From: Rhizodiscina lignyota
Taxonomy: Eukaryota; Ascomycota; Dothideomycetes; Aulographales; Rhizodiscinaceae
DNA length: 64,000 nucleotides
Assembly: GCA_010015805.1 (NCBI GenBank)
Contig: ML978123.1
Span: 1,116,001 to 1,180,000 of the forward strand
Direction: 5' to 3'
Position numbers and translations under genes: made by a program. This document shows, in pieces, positions 12,795 through 22,009 of the stretch. Within the stretch, counting starts at the first letter, position 1. Every line of letters starts with the position of its first letter. The notes under the pieces are model-generated. The model was not told the origin of the DNA, ran no database searches, and saw nothing but the letters and a program-made list of their open reading frames with translations.

Positions 12795-13736
12795 CTACTC
12801 TTGGCTGCAACTAGTTTTGCATGTTGGGCTACCTGCTGGCTTGATGGACAGGTGCTGATGCGGCGCCCCATGACTGATGAAGTTACCATCTCCACCTTCA
12901 GATCTCCGCTCGAGATCATCATCTCTTACAGCTACACGAGGAACATGACGGCTGCCGATGACAATGCCGTTTCTGGCGTCGTCGCCCGCTTCTGCGACAG
13001 GCCTCTTGCGCCTCTCCAAGATCGTGTTCCTGCCCTTCTTTGTTGGCACCTCATCAGCCATACGCGGATGTGGATCAAGCTGGTCTCTCGCGACACGCCA
13101 AGATCCCTTCGGATTGTCGATCGTGTCATCCTCTGCTATATTCTCATTGGATCTCTTGTGCCCCTCTAGCGGCAGCTCCCTCTTCTTCTTCACGGACGGC
13201 CCGTCTGCTGCACGCGGATATGGGTCGATCTCATCTCTCGCAACGCGCCAACCTCCTCTCGGGCCGTCGCTCGTGGCCACCGTTTTCGCAACGGGTCTCT
13301 TGCGCCTCTCTAGCATCGTGTCCCCTCTCTTCCCTATAGATGCCGAGCTTGCTGCACGTGGATGCTGGTCAAGCTCGTCCCTAGCAACGCGCCAAGTTCC
13401 ATGGGGTGAATCGATCGCGTCATCATTCGCCGTATTTACAACAGGTTCCTTGCGCTTCTGCGGCGTCGTTTTCTTCCAGGGTGTCTCAGGCTTCGGGTCG
13501 CGCCGGTCGAAGTTCAACTCTGGACCTGGGTCGGGGACAGGAATAGTGGAAGAAGACGCGTCCTCGGGCTCTACAGGCGGACGTATCGGGCCAGCCACAG
13601 GTCAGCATCGCTCGGGATGTTGTTTGCAGAACGCTTGGATGGGCGTCAAGTTGGAACCAGGTGGTGTGCCTGGGTCCGCACTGGCTGCTGAGAATGTGAG
13701 CAGGGAAGTGAGAGAATAGAGAACTATTGAACGCAT
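12795..13736 (-). CDS. secreted repeat protein with dibasic Kex2-type sites (candidate processed-peptide precursor)
   Basis: I do not recognise a named family. The start at 13736 (MRSIVLYSLTSLLTFSAASA) is a clear signal peptide. Downstream lies one long frame with imperfect ~48-50-residue repeats between 13424 and about 12903. Each of three units has the core WRVARD(E/Q)(L/I)D..PR.A, preceded by D.P.G and followed by basic clusters such as KKKREL, GKRGD or ERRKRPVA. A fourth unit is degenerate (PRVAVRDDDLERR). KR/RR pairs between cores fit cleavage by the Golgi protease Kex2, as in fungal Kex2-processed repeat proteins. An in-frame TGA at 13602-13604 separates signal peptide and repeats. The best in-frame repair is an 87-nt intron, 13571-13657, with a good CTGAC branch site and TAG acceptor but a weak GTTCCA donor, giving 284 residues. 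If that intron is wrong, the gene is either broken or spliced differently. Confidence 0.55.
12903..13424 (-). repeat. imperfect tandem repeats inside the secreted protein gene
   Basis: There are three clear units and one decayed unit with a period of about 145-150 bp (48 and 50 codons between successive WRVARD cores). The cores are conserved while the segments between them vary, apart from basic Kex2-like pairs. The pattern is at protein level. The units are not identical DNA copies, so this is an old duplication under some constraint rather than a simple minisatellite. Confidence 0.75.
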
Positions 13737-14484
13737 AGTGTCAGAAGCTCTGGTGAGCGGTGGAAACCGTAGAATTGGGAGCAAACGATAGAGCTTTGGC
13801 GGGAAGCTCTCATGCTATAAGTACCGCTCCTCGTCGTAGAAATAGCAAACTAGCTCGGCGATACCATTTCGTGTCCGTACCACAGGAAGGCTGTACAAAA
13901 TGCCGCCTTGAGTCATAGGGCTGCTCAGCTGCTGGCCTTCATGGATATGTAGCGGCCGGTGAAGCGAGACATTGAACTGCCAAGATGGTCCAGAGCAGTG
14001 TGCTCAGCTTCAGGGTCACACAAGCGGAGATCTCCAGACAGGTCGAAATCAAGGAGACTCAGCAATGGAACACAAGCACGAGGAAGTGGCATCCTCGAGT
14101 ACGTAAAATTTAAGCACCACTGGGTTGAAAAAGAGCTGAGGTGAAGTTGATTTATAGGGAATAAGCACATGACCTGCTGAGCGTAATGCTACAGGTAAAA
14201 GAAACCTTCCGGCCGACGTATGCATGGCGCGAAGCATCCTCGTAATGATTTGCTCCAAGCTCTTCATGAAATGCAAAACGCCATACATATGAGAACACTC
14301 AGGATGACCACCCAACGTTTCAGAGCATATCCCTCGTTGTGCACGTGCCATTGGAGCTTGATGATTTTGATATTCCCGCCCATTTGTGACCTCAAACGCC
14401 AATCTCAAAGTGGAGTCCATTCCATCAAATGTCAGTTCCAATCGTGGAAGAAGGGTATCAGTCCCAGTTTCGGACTCTGTATCC
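13737..14484. other. intergenic stretch upstream of the repeat-protein gene
   Basis: No supportable gene was found. The stretch holds the promoter of the minus-strand repeat-protein gene (a TATA-like TTATAGC on the minus strand near 13812-13820) and the 3' side of the BAG gene. A 130-codon minus-strand frame at 14049-14441 has no coding features. Confidence 0.45.
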
Positions 14485-15921
14485 TCACGCTTTGCCCAAG
14501 ACTTCGTCGAGTTTGTTCAACCACCCTTGCAGGTCCTTGACTACCTCCTTCCTGCGTTGTCTCGCCTCGCTCTCGCCTTCGACCTCGATAGCATCCACTT
14601 TGAGCATATATTGACCCATGATCGTCTCGCTTAGCTTCTTATACTCAAAATCTCTCTTTGCCTTGTCCGCTGGTGGGTGTTCGACAAACGTCGAACAGAG
14701 CGGAGCCAGTGTGTGTCGAAACTTCGTATCGAGCACGTTGATCTTGTCGAGGGGCGTCTGTGGGGTAGCGGTGGCAGTTGATGCAGGCGTAGATGTGGTT
14801 GAACGAGGAATCGCAGAGGGAGGAATGAATGTTGACGTTCCAGTTGGAGGAGGTGTAGCATAACCATTTGCCTCGGATTGTCGGCTAGCCGGCTTCTTCT
14901 TCTTGCTCCTGCGCTTCTTGCGCTTCGGCGCGCCGTCTGCGGTACTACACGTATCATCGACACCGTCTACTTCTTCTTCTTCGTCATCGCTCTCGTCTTT
15001 TGACGGAGGGGCGGGAACAGTGTCGTTGCCTATGACGCATAGCAGTTCACTCTCGCGGTCCGATGAGAGACCCTCTTCGCGTGCCAGGCGCATATCGTCC
15101 TTGAGGTTTCGCCCTTTATAGAACAACTTCACCATTTTCGGATCGCTACCCGCCTTTTTCGCTGCTGCTGCACGAATGCCGCCTATTCGGAGCTCTCCGC
15201 GGTCGATCGAGAAGGCTGGAAAGTGGACGATGTATCGCTCTCTCCTGTGTTTGAGGATCAAGACATCCGTCTCTGTATCCTTTCTACTGCTCTCGTAGTC
15301 GCGGCTATGCTTGTGCTTGTGGTGGTGATGTGAGCTTTGCGGTCTTTCTTCACCGTCTTCATCGTCATCATCGCCATGACTCCTCTCAACGGCGTTCCGC
15401 TTCAGGTCTTCGGATGTGATGTAACTGAACGCTCCGTCGGAGACTTCTCCTCCATTCGCTGGTGAGCGGGTGAAGGGAGAAAGACGAGAGGGCCACAAGT
15501 TGCCTCCCCACCGAGACCAGGAGGACATCCTGGTGTTTCTGCGAGTGTGGAGGTTAGAGAGGAAGGAGGTGAGGAGGAATACGGCGAGTAGTGTAGGAAG
15601 GAGAGTTCGTAGGTCGAAGGTCGATAAGGAATCAAGGTAACGCGTGAGGATATTGTTCTCGCTAAGAGATTCGGGTCCGCGGGGTTCAGCTGAAGTGTTG
15701 ATAAATCGTGATAGAGAGGACACTCGTGCGCTTAAGGCGGAGAGGAAATTGGTGGGGCGGGCGTTTGTGGTTATATTGGTGGACTCGAACAGTTGCGTAA
15801 GGCGACGAATCACGGATATGGCCGAGTCAAAGGTCGAATCCTCCTGGCCTGATGGCGGAGGTGCAGGGCTTAGATATTTGGTGACCGCGCTATACAGGCT
15901 GGAGGCGTGTGTCGACGCCAC
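14485..15921 (-). CDS. membrane-anchored BAG-domain Hsp70 co-chaperone with ubiquitin-like region
   Basis: Probable nucleotide-exchange factor for Hsp70, similar in plan to yeast Snl1 and the fission-yeast Bag proteins. In order there is: an N-terminal segment with one membrane span (RTLLPTLLAVFLLTSFL, about residues 104-121); an acidic and His/Lys-rich linker; a ubiquitin-like region about 225-305 (the segments RYIVHFPAFSIDRGELRIG and MVKLFYKGRNLKDDMRLARE); a KKRRSKKKK basic patch; and a C-terminal helical BAG domain about 385-475 (KLSETIMGQYMLKVDAIEVE, KEVVKDLQGWLNKLDEVL). One hydrophobic span places it at the ER or nuclear envelope, by analogy with Snl1. The start is unresolved: the frame opens with GTG at 15921, no in-frame ATG precedes the membrane span, and an upstream TAG closes the frame. 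An unrecognised 5' exon or a non-AUG start is needed. Confidence 0.8.
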   Translation of the reverse strand: MASTHASSLYSAVTKYLSPAPPPSGQEDSTFDSAISVIRRLTQLFESTNITTNARPTNFLSALSARVSSLSRFINTSAEPRGPESLSENNILTRYLDSLSTFDLRTLLPTLLAVFLLTSFLSNLHTRRNTRMSSWSRWGGNLWPSRLSPFTRSPANGGEVSDGAFSYITSEDLKRNAVERSHGDDDDEDGEERPQSSHHHHKHKHSRDYESSRKDTETDVLILKHRRERYIVHFPAFSIDRGELRIGGIRAAAAKKAGSDPKMVKLFYKGRNLKDDMRLAREEGLSSDRESELLCVIGNDTVPAPPSKDESDDEEEEVDGVDDTCSTADGAPKRKKRRSKKKKPASRQSEANGYATPPPTGTSTFIPPSAIPRSTTSTPASTATATPQTPLDKINVLDTKFRHTLAPLCSTFVEHPPADKAKRDFEYKKLSETIMGQYMLKVDAIEVEGESEARQRRKEVVKDLQGWLNKLDEVLGKA

Positions 15922-16638
15922 GGTGGAGGGAGATGGAAGAGAGAAAGGGTTGAGTAAGCGTCCGCTGAAGCAGCGGGAATATTCGTGTGCTTGTGACGGA
16001 AGCTATTTAAAGGTGATTGCATGGAGGAAGGCTTTGTGGACTGGCGTAATGTTTGATGACGAAGGAGCGGTGTCTTTGGGCAAAAGTCGCAAAGGGTCTT
16101 CGTTAGTGCGGCGCTGGTTGACGTCGTGCCATCAGCAGCAGTGAAGAGCCCTGAGGCTTGGCGATCAGATCCCGTCTCGCCGAAGCGGCCGATTCCCGAA
16201 TGACTGCCGTCGATCCCCTTTTCGCACGACATATCCGCCTCTAGATTGTTGGGCGCTTTTCGAGCAGTTCAACAACTTCGAATCGATCAAGTACGCGTCA
16301 CAGCGGCTCCATTTGGCACGGAAAATTTGTGTACAGCCGTACGCGGCATATCTCCCATCAGCCTGATGACTACCAACACCATTTTCGATACATTGGACGA
16401 AAAGAAAGCATTATGAAAACAAGTGGAGTAACTTGATAAGTGTGTCCCCAAACAGCAGTCCAGCAGATCCAACGTGAAGAGCCAGGGGACGTCAGCTCCT
16501 CTCGCAACCTCTACCGCATCGTATTCATGACGAAACGCTGTCGTGGCGGCTCATATAGTCGTGGACAAAAGGAAAATAAAAGTGTGGGTGATGCAACAGA
16601 AGTGAAAATGATCAAGCAATCTCAGCCACGCCGTCCGT
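15922..16638. other. intergenic stretch between the BAG and nuclear-type genes
   Basis: The part next to 15921 should hold the BAG promoter, and possibly its missing first exon, including a TATA-like TTTAAATAG on the minus strand near 16007-16015. A minus-strand frame at 15870-16232 overlaps the BAG start in another phase and has no domain. Nothing else was seen. Confidence 0.4.
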
Positions 16639-18826
16639 TTACTTCCTCGTCTTTGGCGTAGCCAGCATGTTCAGCCTTGCTATCGTCAGTCCGTTTCCCC
16701 TCTTCTTATCCTTGTCCTTTTCCCTGTGTTTGTCCTGTCGGAACATAGCGAGCCTGCTCGCCGACTTGGTCGGAGTCTTCGCCCTGGTAGCTGCAGTCTT
16801 CTCCTTGTCTGCATCAGTAGCACTCACAGTCGCTCTCATCTTCTTGCTGGGCCGATCCTCGAGGTCTTGACCACGAGCGAACTCGGCCTTGTTCTCCTTC
16901 TCCGACTCCTCATCATCTTCTTGCAAGTCTTCAAGCTTGCGCTTCTTCTGAGGAGAGAGGGGAATTGCGCCAGAACCCGCAGATGTCGGTGGAGTAAAGA
17001 CGTCGCTGTTGCGCACACGCCTGATCGTCGACGCTGCCGTTTGTGCTGCAAAGGATGGCGCACTACCCGCACGGAATGTGAAATCTCCAAAAGTGGAGGA
17101 TGGTGCGGGACCAATTGTCTGCCGACGGTGTTGAAGAGACTTCGGCACCGCTTTTGGACGCGTGGTTGCCTTTGTAGTTGGAAACTCGGCAGACGTTGCA
17201 AGGGAAGGATACTCGACAGTGTTATCACCCGGAGACTTAAGAGAATCCGTAGTCATAAATGCCTCAGTAGACTTGGCAGTGGTCGGTGAAGCTTCTTCGT
17301 CGAGCTGCTTCGTGCTCTCAGTAAACTCAACATGTTTCATGACCGGAGCAGTCGCAGGAGCGGCTTGTGGGAGCATCGACTTGCGCTTTGGAGTCGGCAG
17401 ATGTGTGCCCGCCGCGACTTTAGAAGGATCATCAGAGTAGAGACGAGTTGGTCCTTGTCGAAGGATAGACTTGAGGGAAGGAGATTTCATGAGCTTGGTT
17501 GGTGAAGGAGAAGAACGGTCCGGCTCATTCGACAGCATCTTTGTAGAGATATTCTTGACCGAAGGAGAACGGGCAAGAATTGGAATTGAAGTCTTAGTTT
17601 TGAGAGTCTTCGCACTCTGGCTACGCGCAATGGACGACTTGGTCGGAGTAGTGAGAGTGGAGAGGGGAATCGGAATGCCAGACTTGATACGGTATTTGCC
17701 TGTTGTCTGAGGCGTGTTCGGCTTGTTGTCCATAACATCGGAGCTATCCTGCCAAGAAGCGCGCGCCGTAGAGACGTCAGCACTCTCGCTGTGCTTGACC
17801 CGCTTCGTCGGACTTCGAAGCGATGTGTCGCGCGAAGGAATCGGAGTGAACAAGGTCTTGCCAGGGCCTTGCTTCATCGGCGTATCGAGGTCGGCCTTAG
17901 AGTGAGAGCGTTTCAACGGCTTATTTGGTCGATCAACTGTCATCGGTGCATCGTTGTAGAAGCGGTTTGGATCCGCTCGGAATGAAGATGGGTGATTGGC
18001 GATTGAGTCCATCTTGCCGAACTGCTTCTTGTGCGCGTCACTGAATCGGCCCTTGGGCTTCGCAATTTTACGGCCACCAAGCGTATCAGTCATTCCAAAG
18101 ATTGGCTGGTTCTCTGCTTGTAGGTCTCGAGCTTCCTGCTTCTCTTTGGCTGCAACCATTTTCGCTCGAATCTTTGCTGCTTCTCCACGAGTCTCTTCCA
18201 TGAGGCGACGAGCTTCCGGACTAAGAGCGGATTCAACGGATGGCTGGTGTTGGAAATCAAACTTGAAATCCGGTGAGAGGAAGGATGTTTTCTTGACACT
18301 CTGTGTTGCGCGGGTGGGGGTTGCTTGAGCAACAGCGAGGTCGTCCGTCAACTCACGCGAACACTTCTTGGGAGGTTCAGTTTGTGGTACCATTGGCATG
18401 AATCCGAGCCAGCGAGCCTCTTCGAGAGGTTTTGTAGTCGACTTTTGGTGTTGAGATGGGTGCATCTCACTGGGCGCTGGGAGAATAGACGACTTCGCCT
18501 TTGGTGTCCAAGGTACGAGACCGCCCAGCAGGGACGAGAAGGGATTCTTAGAAGATGTTGGAGGGCGAATCCGACCGCCATCTTTGCCTTTAGTTGGAGT
18601 TGAGATGGCCTGATCCTCCGTTACGGTAGTAAGCTTTGAAGGAGTCGCATTTGGGGTGCTCGCAATCGCGTCGGCACGAAAAGCGCCAGGAGGCTGTCAA
18701 GAATGTCAGTTAGCTACTGATATATTCATCATCTGAGAGCATATAGCAAAGTCATGTATTCATTACGATAGAACGTACTTGCGGTGTGCTGCCCTGCAGC
18801 CGCGACGAACGCCTCGTCGACACCAT
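16639..18826 (-). CDS. disordered, basic nuclear-type protein of unknown function
   Basis: Two exons (18826-18779 and 18693-16639) join to 700 residues. The intron has a GCTAAC branch site and a TTGACAG acceptor. The N-terminus MVSTRRSSRLQGSTPQ is typical of nuclear, chromatin-associated proteins. Most of the chain is Ser/Thr/Pro/Lys-rich with many SP and TP sites, candidates for proline-directed kinases. Ordered-looking patches are EARRLMEETRGEAAKIRAKM (helical), GRFSDAHKKQFGKMDSIANH and the C-terminal GLTIARLNMLATPKTRK. Several bipartite basic stretches (SPTKRVKHS, SPQKKRKLE, RPSKKMRA) look like nuclear localisation signals. I see no enzymatic domain. Role unknown; a cell-cycle-regulated nuclear function is only an inference from SP/TP density. 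Confidence 0.85.
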
Positions 18827-19894
18827 GGTAAACAGATGCAATCAAATAAAGCCTTCAAGGCAGAATGGAAGAGAGGAAGGTTTCGGTGAATGGCCAAATT
18901 GCCCACGACTTCACCAGAAGCAAGGAGGATTGTAGTGGAAATGCTTCGTGGGTGGTGGATGAAGTGAGGTTGGGTTTGTTATTGGCTGTCGTCAGGTAAA
19001 CAGATGAGTCTCCACAAGTCTTGGCAATGGCCCCACTTTTTTGCACGCGACACTGCGCTTAATGTGCCTCCGCGCACTAAAAGTCTATTTCAAGCTCGTC
19101 CCATCTTGCACCCTTCACCACCACATCACTGCCCAGAGCTGCATTTTGAGGGTGGATGAGTGGTCGAAGTATTTACTATCAGACTCGTACTTGTTTTCTG
19201 GGCTCCCCGCGCATCTACATAATACGACGATCGTGGAACCATGGGCCCTCCCTGCGCCCAGAATCTGAATGGCCTGCACCTCCTGATCGTATGATGGCGA
19301 TGTCATCTCTGAGAAGAATATAGGAACCTCTTGATGGTTTGGGCCTTGGAGTACTGTACGATGTGCCGTTTCTCGCAGTGATGGCGAGTGCACGAGGACA
19401 GAAAATGGGGGATCCAAGGAGAACGTATAACCAACTTCCACATATGTATTTCTCTTCCTGCTCTCTGATCTGTTCATACGGCTATGACTTTTCTGTCGTA
19501 ATCAACGTCGATCTTATCTTGCGCAAAAACTTTCCAACATGGCATACTTCGATATTTCAAATATTCACTGTAAGTTATCATCACGCAGATCAGCCGCTTA
19601 GCTGCGGATTTCTGAGTTGTACATGACCTTGGCGAAATAGCAAGGCCTCCGTAACTTGTGTGTTGCAAGCGGATCACTCGCCAGCATTAATATTCACGTG
19701 CTCATCTAGATAATTCAATTCCTCTCGCCAGAAAGAGAAAGGTCCGAGATACGTGCCGAAGTGTTCCTAGCGCACTTTAAGTGTATATGCATACACTTAA
19801 AGCCTTTCCAGCTTCCTTTCTACCCCAAGAACATTCTCTTCCTCATAACCCTCCACCTCTTCTCATCCTTTCATAAGAGACCTCGCTCGCCAAG
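18827..19894. other. divergent promoter region
   Basis: About 1.07 kb separates the start codons of the minus-strand nuclear-type gene and the plus-strand GMC gene. No gene was found. The plus-strand end holds a long perfect inverted repeat (19775-19802) and a pyrimidine-rich leader before 19895. Confidence 0.5.
19775..19802. promoter_or_regulatory. 28-bp inverted repeat in the GMC promoter
   Basis: Two perfect 12-bp arms, CTTTAAGTGTAT and ATACACTTAAAG, flank the 4-base spacer ATGC. The end of the element lies 92 bases before the GMC start codon. A symmetric site of this length close to a start suggests binding of a dimeric transcription factor, or a TATA-containing core element. Function is inferred from symmetry and position only. 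Confidence 0.4.
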
Positions 19895-21703
19895 ATGAAG
19901 TGGTCTCTCCTTCTAAGCTCCTACGTCCTACTACGTGCTCAAGTCTTAGCGGCGCCAGCAGTCACTTCAGCAAATAGTACAGACACCTTCGACTATGTGA
20001 TTGTTGGTGGTGGCACGGCAGGACTGACTCTCGCCTCGAGGCTTAGCGAGAACTCCAGCGTGACGGTAGCCGTCATTGAAGCCGGCACCTACTACGAAAT
20101 CGTCGATCCCGAGCTTGCGATTCCGGATGCTGATGCCAAATACGTTGGCGCCGATGTCACCGATATCAATCCGGCGGTCGACTGGGGCTTTATCACCACT
20201 GCACAAGAAGGCGCAAATGGGCGAGTGATTCACTATACTCGTGGCAAATGCCTGGGCGGCTCGTCTGCCAGGAACTTCATGGTCTATCAGCGAGGGACTT
20301 GCGATTCATATCAGGCTTGGGCCGATGCCGTAGATGACCAGAGCTACACTTTCGAGAACCTGCTTCCGTACTTCAAGAAGAGTGTTAGCTTCACTTCACC
20401 AGAAAGCCCGCCGAGAGCTTCGAATGCTACCACGTACTACAGCGCCTCTGCGTTCGATGCAAGTGGCGGCCCTCTTCATGTGTCTTATCCTAATTACGCC
20501 GGGCCATGGTCGAGTTGGATGAAGCTTGGACTCAACGCCATTGGCATCGACGACGCAGAGGACTTCAATTCTGGCACACTCATGGGCGCACAGTACTGTT
20601 CCAGCACGGTCAACCCTCTCACGCAGACGCGAGACTCTTCAGAAAGCTCTTTCCTAAAAACCGCAGAAAACCGCACGAATTTGAAGGTTTTTGATTTTAC
20701 TCTAGCTAAGAAGATTATCTTCGACGACAACAAGCATGCTACTGGCGTACTTGTTAACTCCAGCACAATCATCAAAGCAAACAACGAAGTCATCCTCAGC
20801 GCCGGTGTATTCCAATCCCCTCAGCTCCTCATGGTGTCCGGAGTTGGACCAGCTGCGCTTCTGAAGCAGCACAACATCACAGTCATTGCAGATCGTCCAG
20901 GAGTTGGCCAGAACATGACCGATCACCTCGCCATGGGCCCTACCTACCGCGTTAACGTCGTCACTGGAACGCGCATTGTCAATGATTTGACTTTCGCACT
21001 GGAAATTCAGCAAGAGTACTTCGCGAATCAAACTGGTCCACTTACCACTACCAACTGTGACTATCTCGGCTGGGAGAAGGCGCCTCGAGATCTGATATCT
21101 TCCGACGCTGCCTCCACGCTCAATGCTATTCCACCAGATTGGCCAGAACTCGAATACATTTCTTCTCAGGGCTACGTCGGCAACTTCAGCAACCTACAGA
21201 ATCAACCAAACGACAGTTACCAATACGCTTCCATCTTGGCCACTCTCGTCGCGCCTCTGTCTCGTGGTATCGTCCTCATCAACTCAGCCGACGCTGCAGA
21301 CCCCCCGCACATCAACCCCAACTGGCTGACGCACCCCACCGATGTCGCCGTCGCCATCGCCGGCTACAAGCGTGCGCGCCAGGCCTTCAGCTCGACTGTG
21401 TTATGGCCAGTCCTTGCGGATCCCGTGGAGTACTTCCCCGGTCCCGATGTGCAGACCGACGAGGAGATCCTCAGCGTGATCCGAGACACTATGATGACGT
21501 TTTGGCATGCAGCCTGTACATGCCGGATGGGCAGGCGTGATGATCCTAACGCGGTGGTGGACAGTGCTGCGAAGGTGATTGGCGTTGGAGGTCTGCGTGT
21601 TGTGGATGCAAGTGCTTTCGCGCTCTTGCCGCCAGGTCATCCGCAGGCTACGATTTACGCACTTGCGGAGAAGATCGCCTCAGATACTCTGGCCGGAAAT
21701 TAG
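19895..21703 (+). CDS. secreted GMC oxidoreductase
   Basis: Intron-free gene of 602 residues. Flavin (FAD) enzyme of the glucose-methanol-choline family, oxidising an alcohol or sugar and passing electrons to oxygen or a quinone. A signal peptide (MKWSLLLSSYVLLRAQVLAA) directs it out of the cell. The FAD fold DYVIVGGGTAGLTLASRLSE starts near residue 30. The GMC signature region is GKCLGGSSARNFMVYQRGT, and the second signature lies near SAGVFQSPQLLMVSGVGP. The C-terminal catalytic region has HAACTCRMG with His538 and PPGHPQATIYALAEKIA with His582, matching the usual His/His active-site pair. There are many N-glycosylation sequons (NST, NSS, NMT, NFS). It could be an aryl-alcohol, glucose or other oxidase or dehydrogenase; the substrate cannot be told. 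Confidence 0.93.
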   Translation: MKWSLLLSSYVLLRAQVLAAPAVTSANSTDTFDYVIVGGGTAGLTLASRLSENSSVTVAVIEAGTYYEIVDPELAIPDADAKYVGADVTDINPAVDWGFITTAQEGANGRVIHYTRGKCLGGSSARNFMVYQRGTCDSYQAWADAVDDQSYTFENLLPYFKKSVSFTSPESPPRASNATTYYSASAFDASGGPLHVSYPNYAGPWSSWMKLGLNAIGIDDAEDFNSGTLMGAQYCSSTVNPLTQTRDSSESSFLKTAENRTNLKVFDFTLAKKIIFDDNKHATGVLVNSSTIIKANNEVILSAGVFQSPQLLMVSGVGPAALLKQHNITVIADRPGVGQNMTDHLAMGPTYRVNVVTGTRIVNDLTFALEIQQEYFANQTGPLTTTNCDYLGWEKAPRDLISSDAASTLNAIPPDWPELEYISSQGYVGNFSNLQNQPNDSYQYASILATLVAPLSRGIVLINSADAADPPHINPNWLTHPTDVAVAIAGYKRARQAFSSTVLWPVLADPVEYFPGPDVQTDEEILSVIRDTMMTFWHAACTCRMGRRDDPNAVVDSAAKVIGVGGLRVVDASAFALLPPGHPQATIYALAEKIASDTLAGN

Positions 21704-22009
21704 AAAAATGGAGGCTTCAGATGTGGGCAGGCAGACAGGGGTCGAGGCTTCGTGAATTCATACATGAATGGGATCGGAGTTGGATGCCGTTGGAGTTGGA
21801 TTTTCATAACTGCTCCACTGCAGTTAAAAAAATTAAATTAAATCGATTTAATTACATTACCGAATTTCCTCGTCCATACAGACTCGTGAGTTCTGGTGTT
21901 TGCCGGCAATATGTAGCGTTGTGTCCTGTGAGGATGTGAAGGCTGTGGCCGTCGACAGCCTTCTGGAGTGCTCCGATACTTCAGCCCAAAAGCTGAAGAC
22001 ATTCTGCCA
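21704..22009. other. convergent 3' region with AT palindrome
   Basis: This gap lies between the stop codons of the GMC (+) and ankyrin (-) genes. It contains an 18-bp perfect AT-rich palindrome at 21836-21853 (AATTAAATCGATTTAATT), placed where both transcripts should end. No gene was found. Confidence 0.4.

Noticed and set aside
12958-13719. Plus-strand frame of 253 codons opposite the repeat protein
   Set aside because: It is the antisense shadow of the repeats. The minus strand has the signal peptide and the motif-level conservation.
15826-15850. tRNA-like B-box resemblance (GGTCGAATCC)
   Set aside because: It lies inside the BAG coding sequence and no cloverleaf can be built around it.
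9802-21703. Secondary-metabolite cluster spanning the FAD monooxygenase and GMC oxidase
   Set aside because: No PKS, NRPS, terpene synthase, prenyltransferase or cluster regulator is present, and BAG and nuclear-type genes lie in between.
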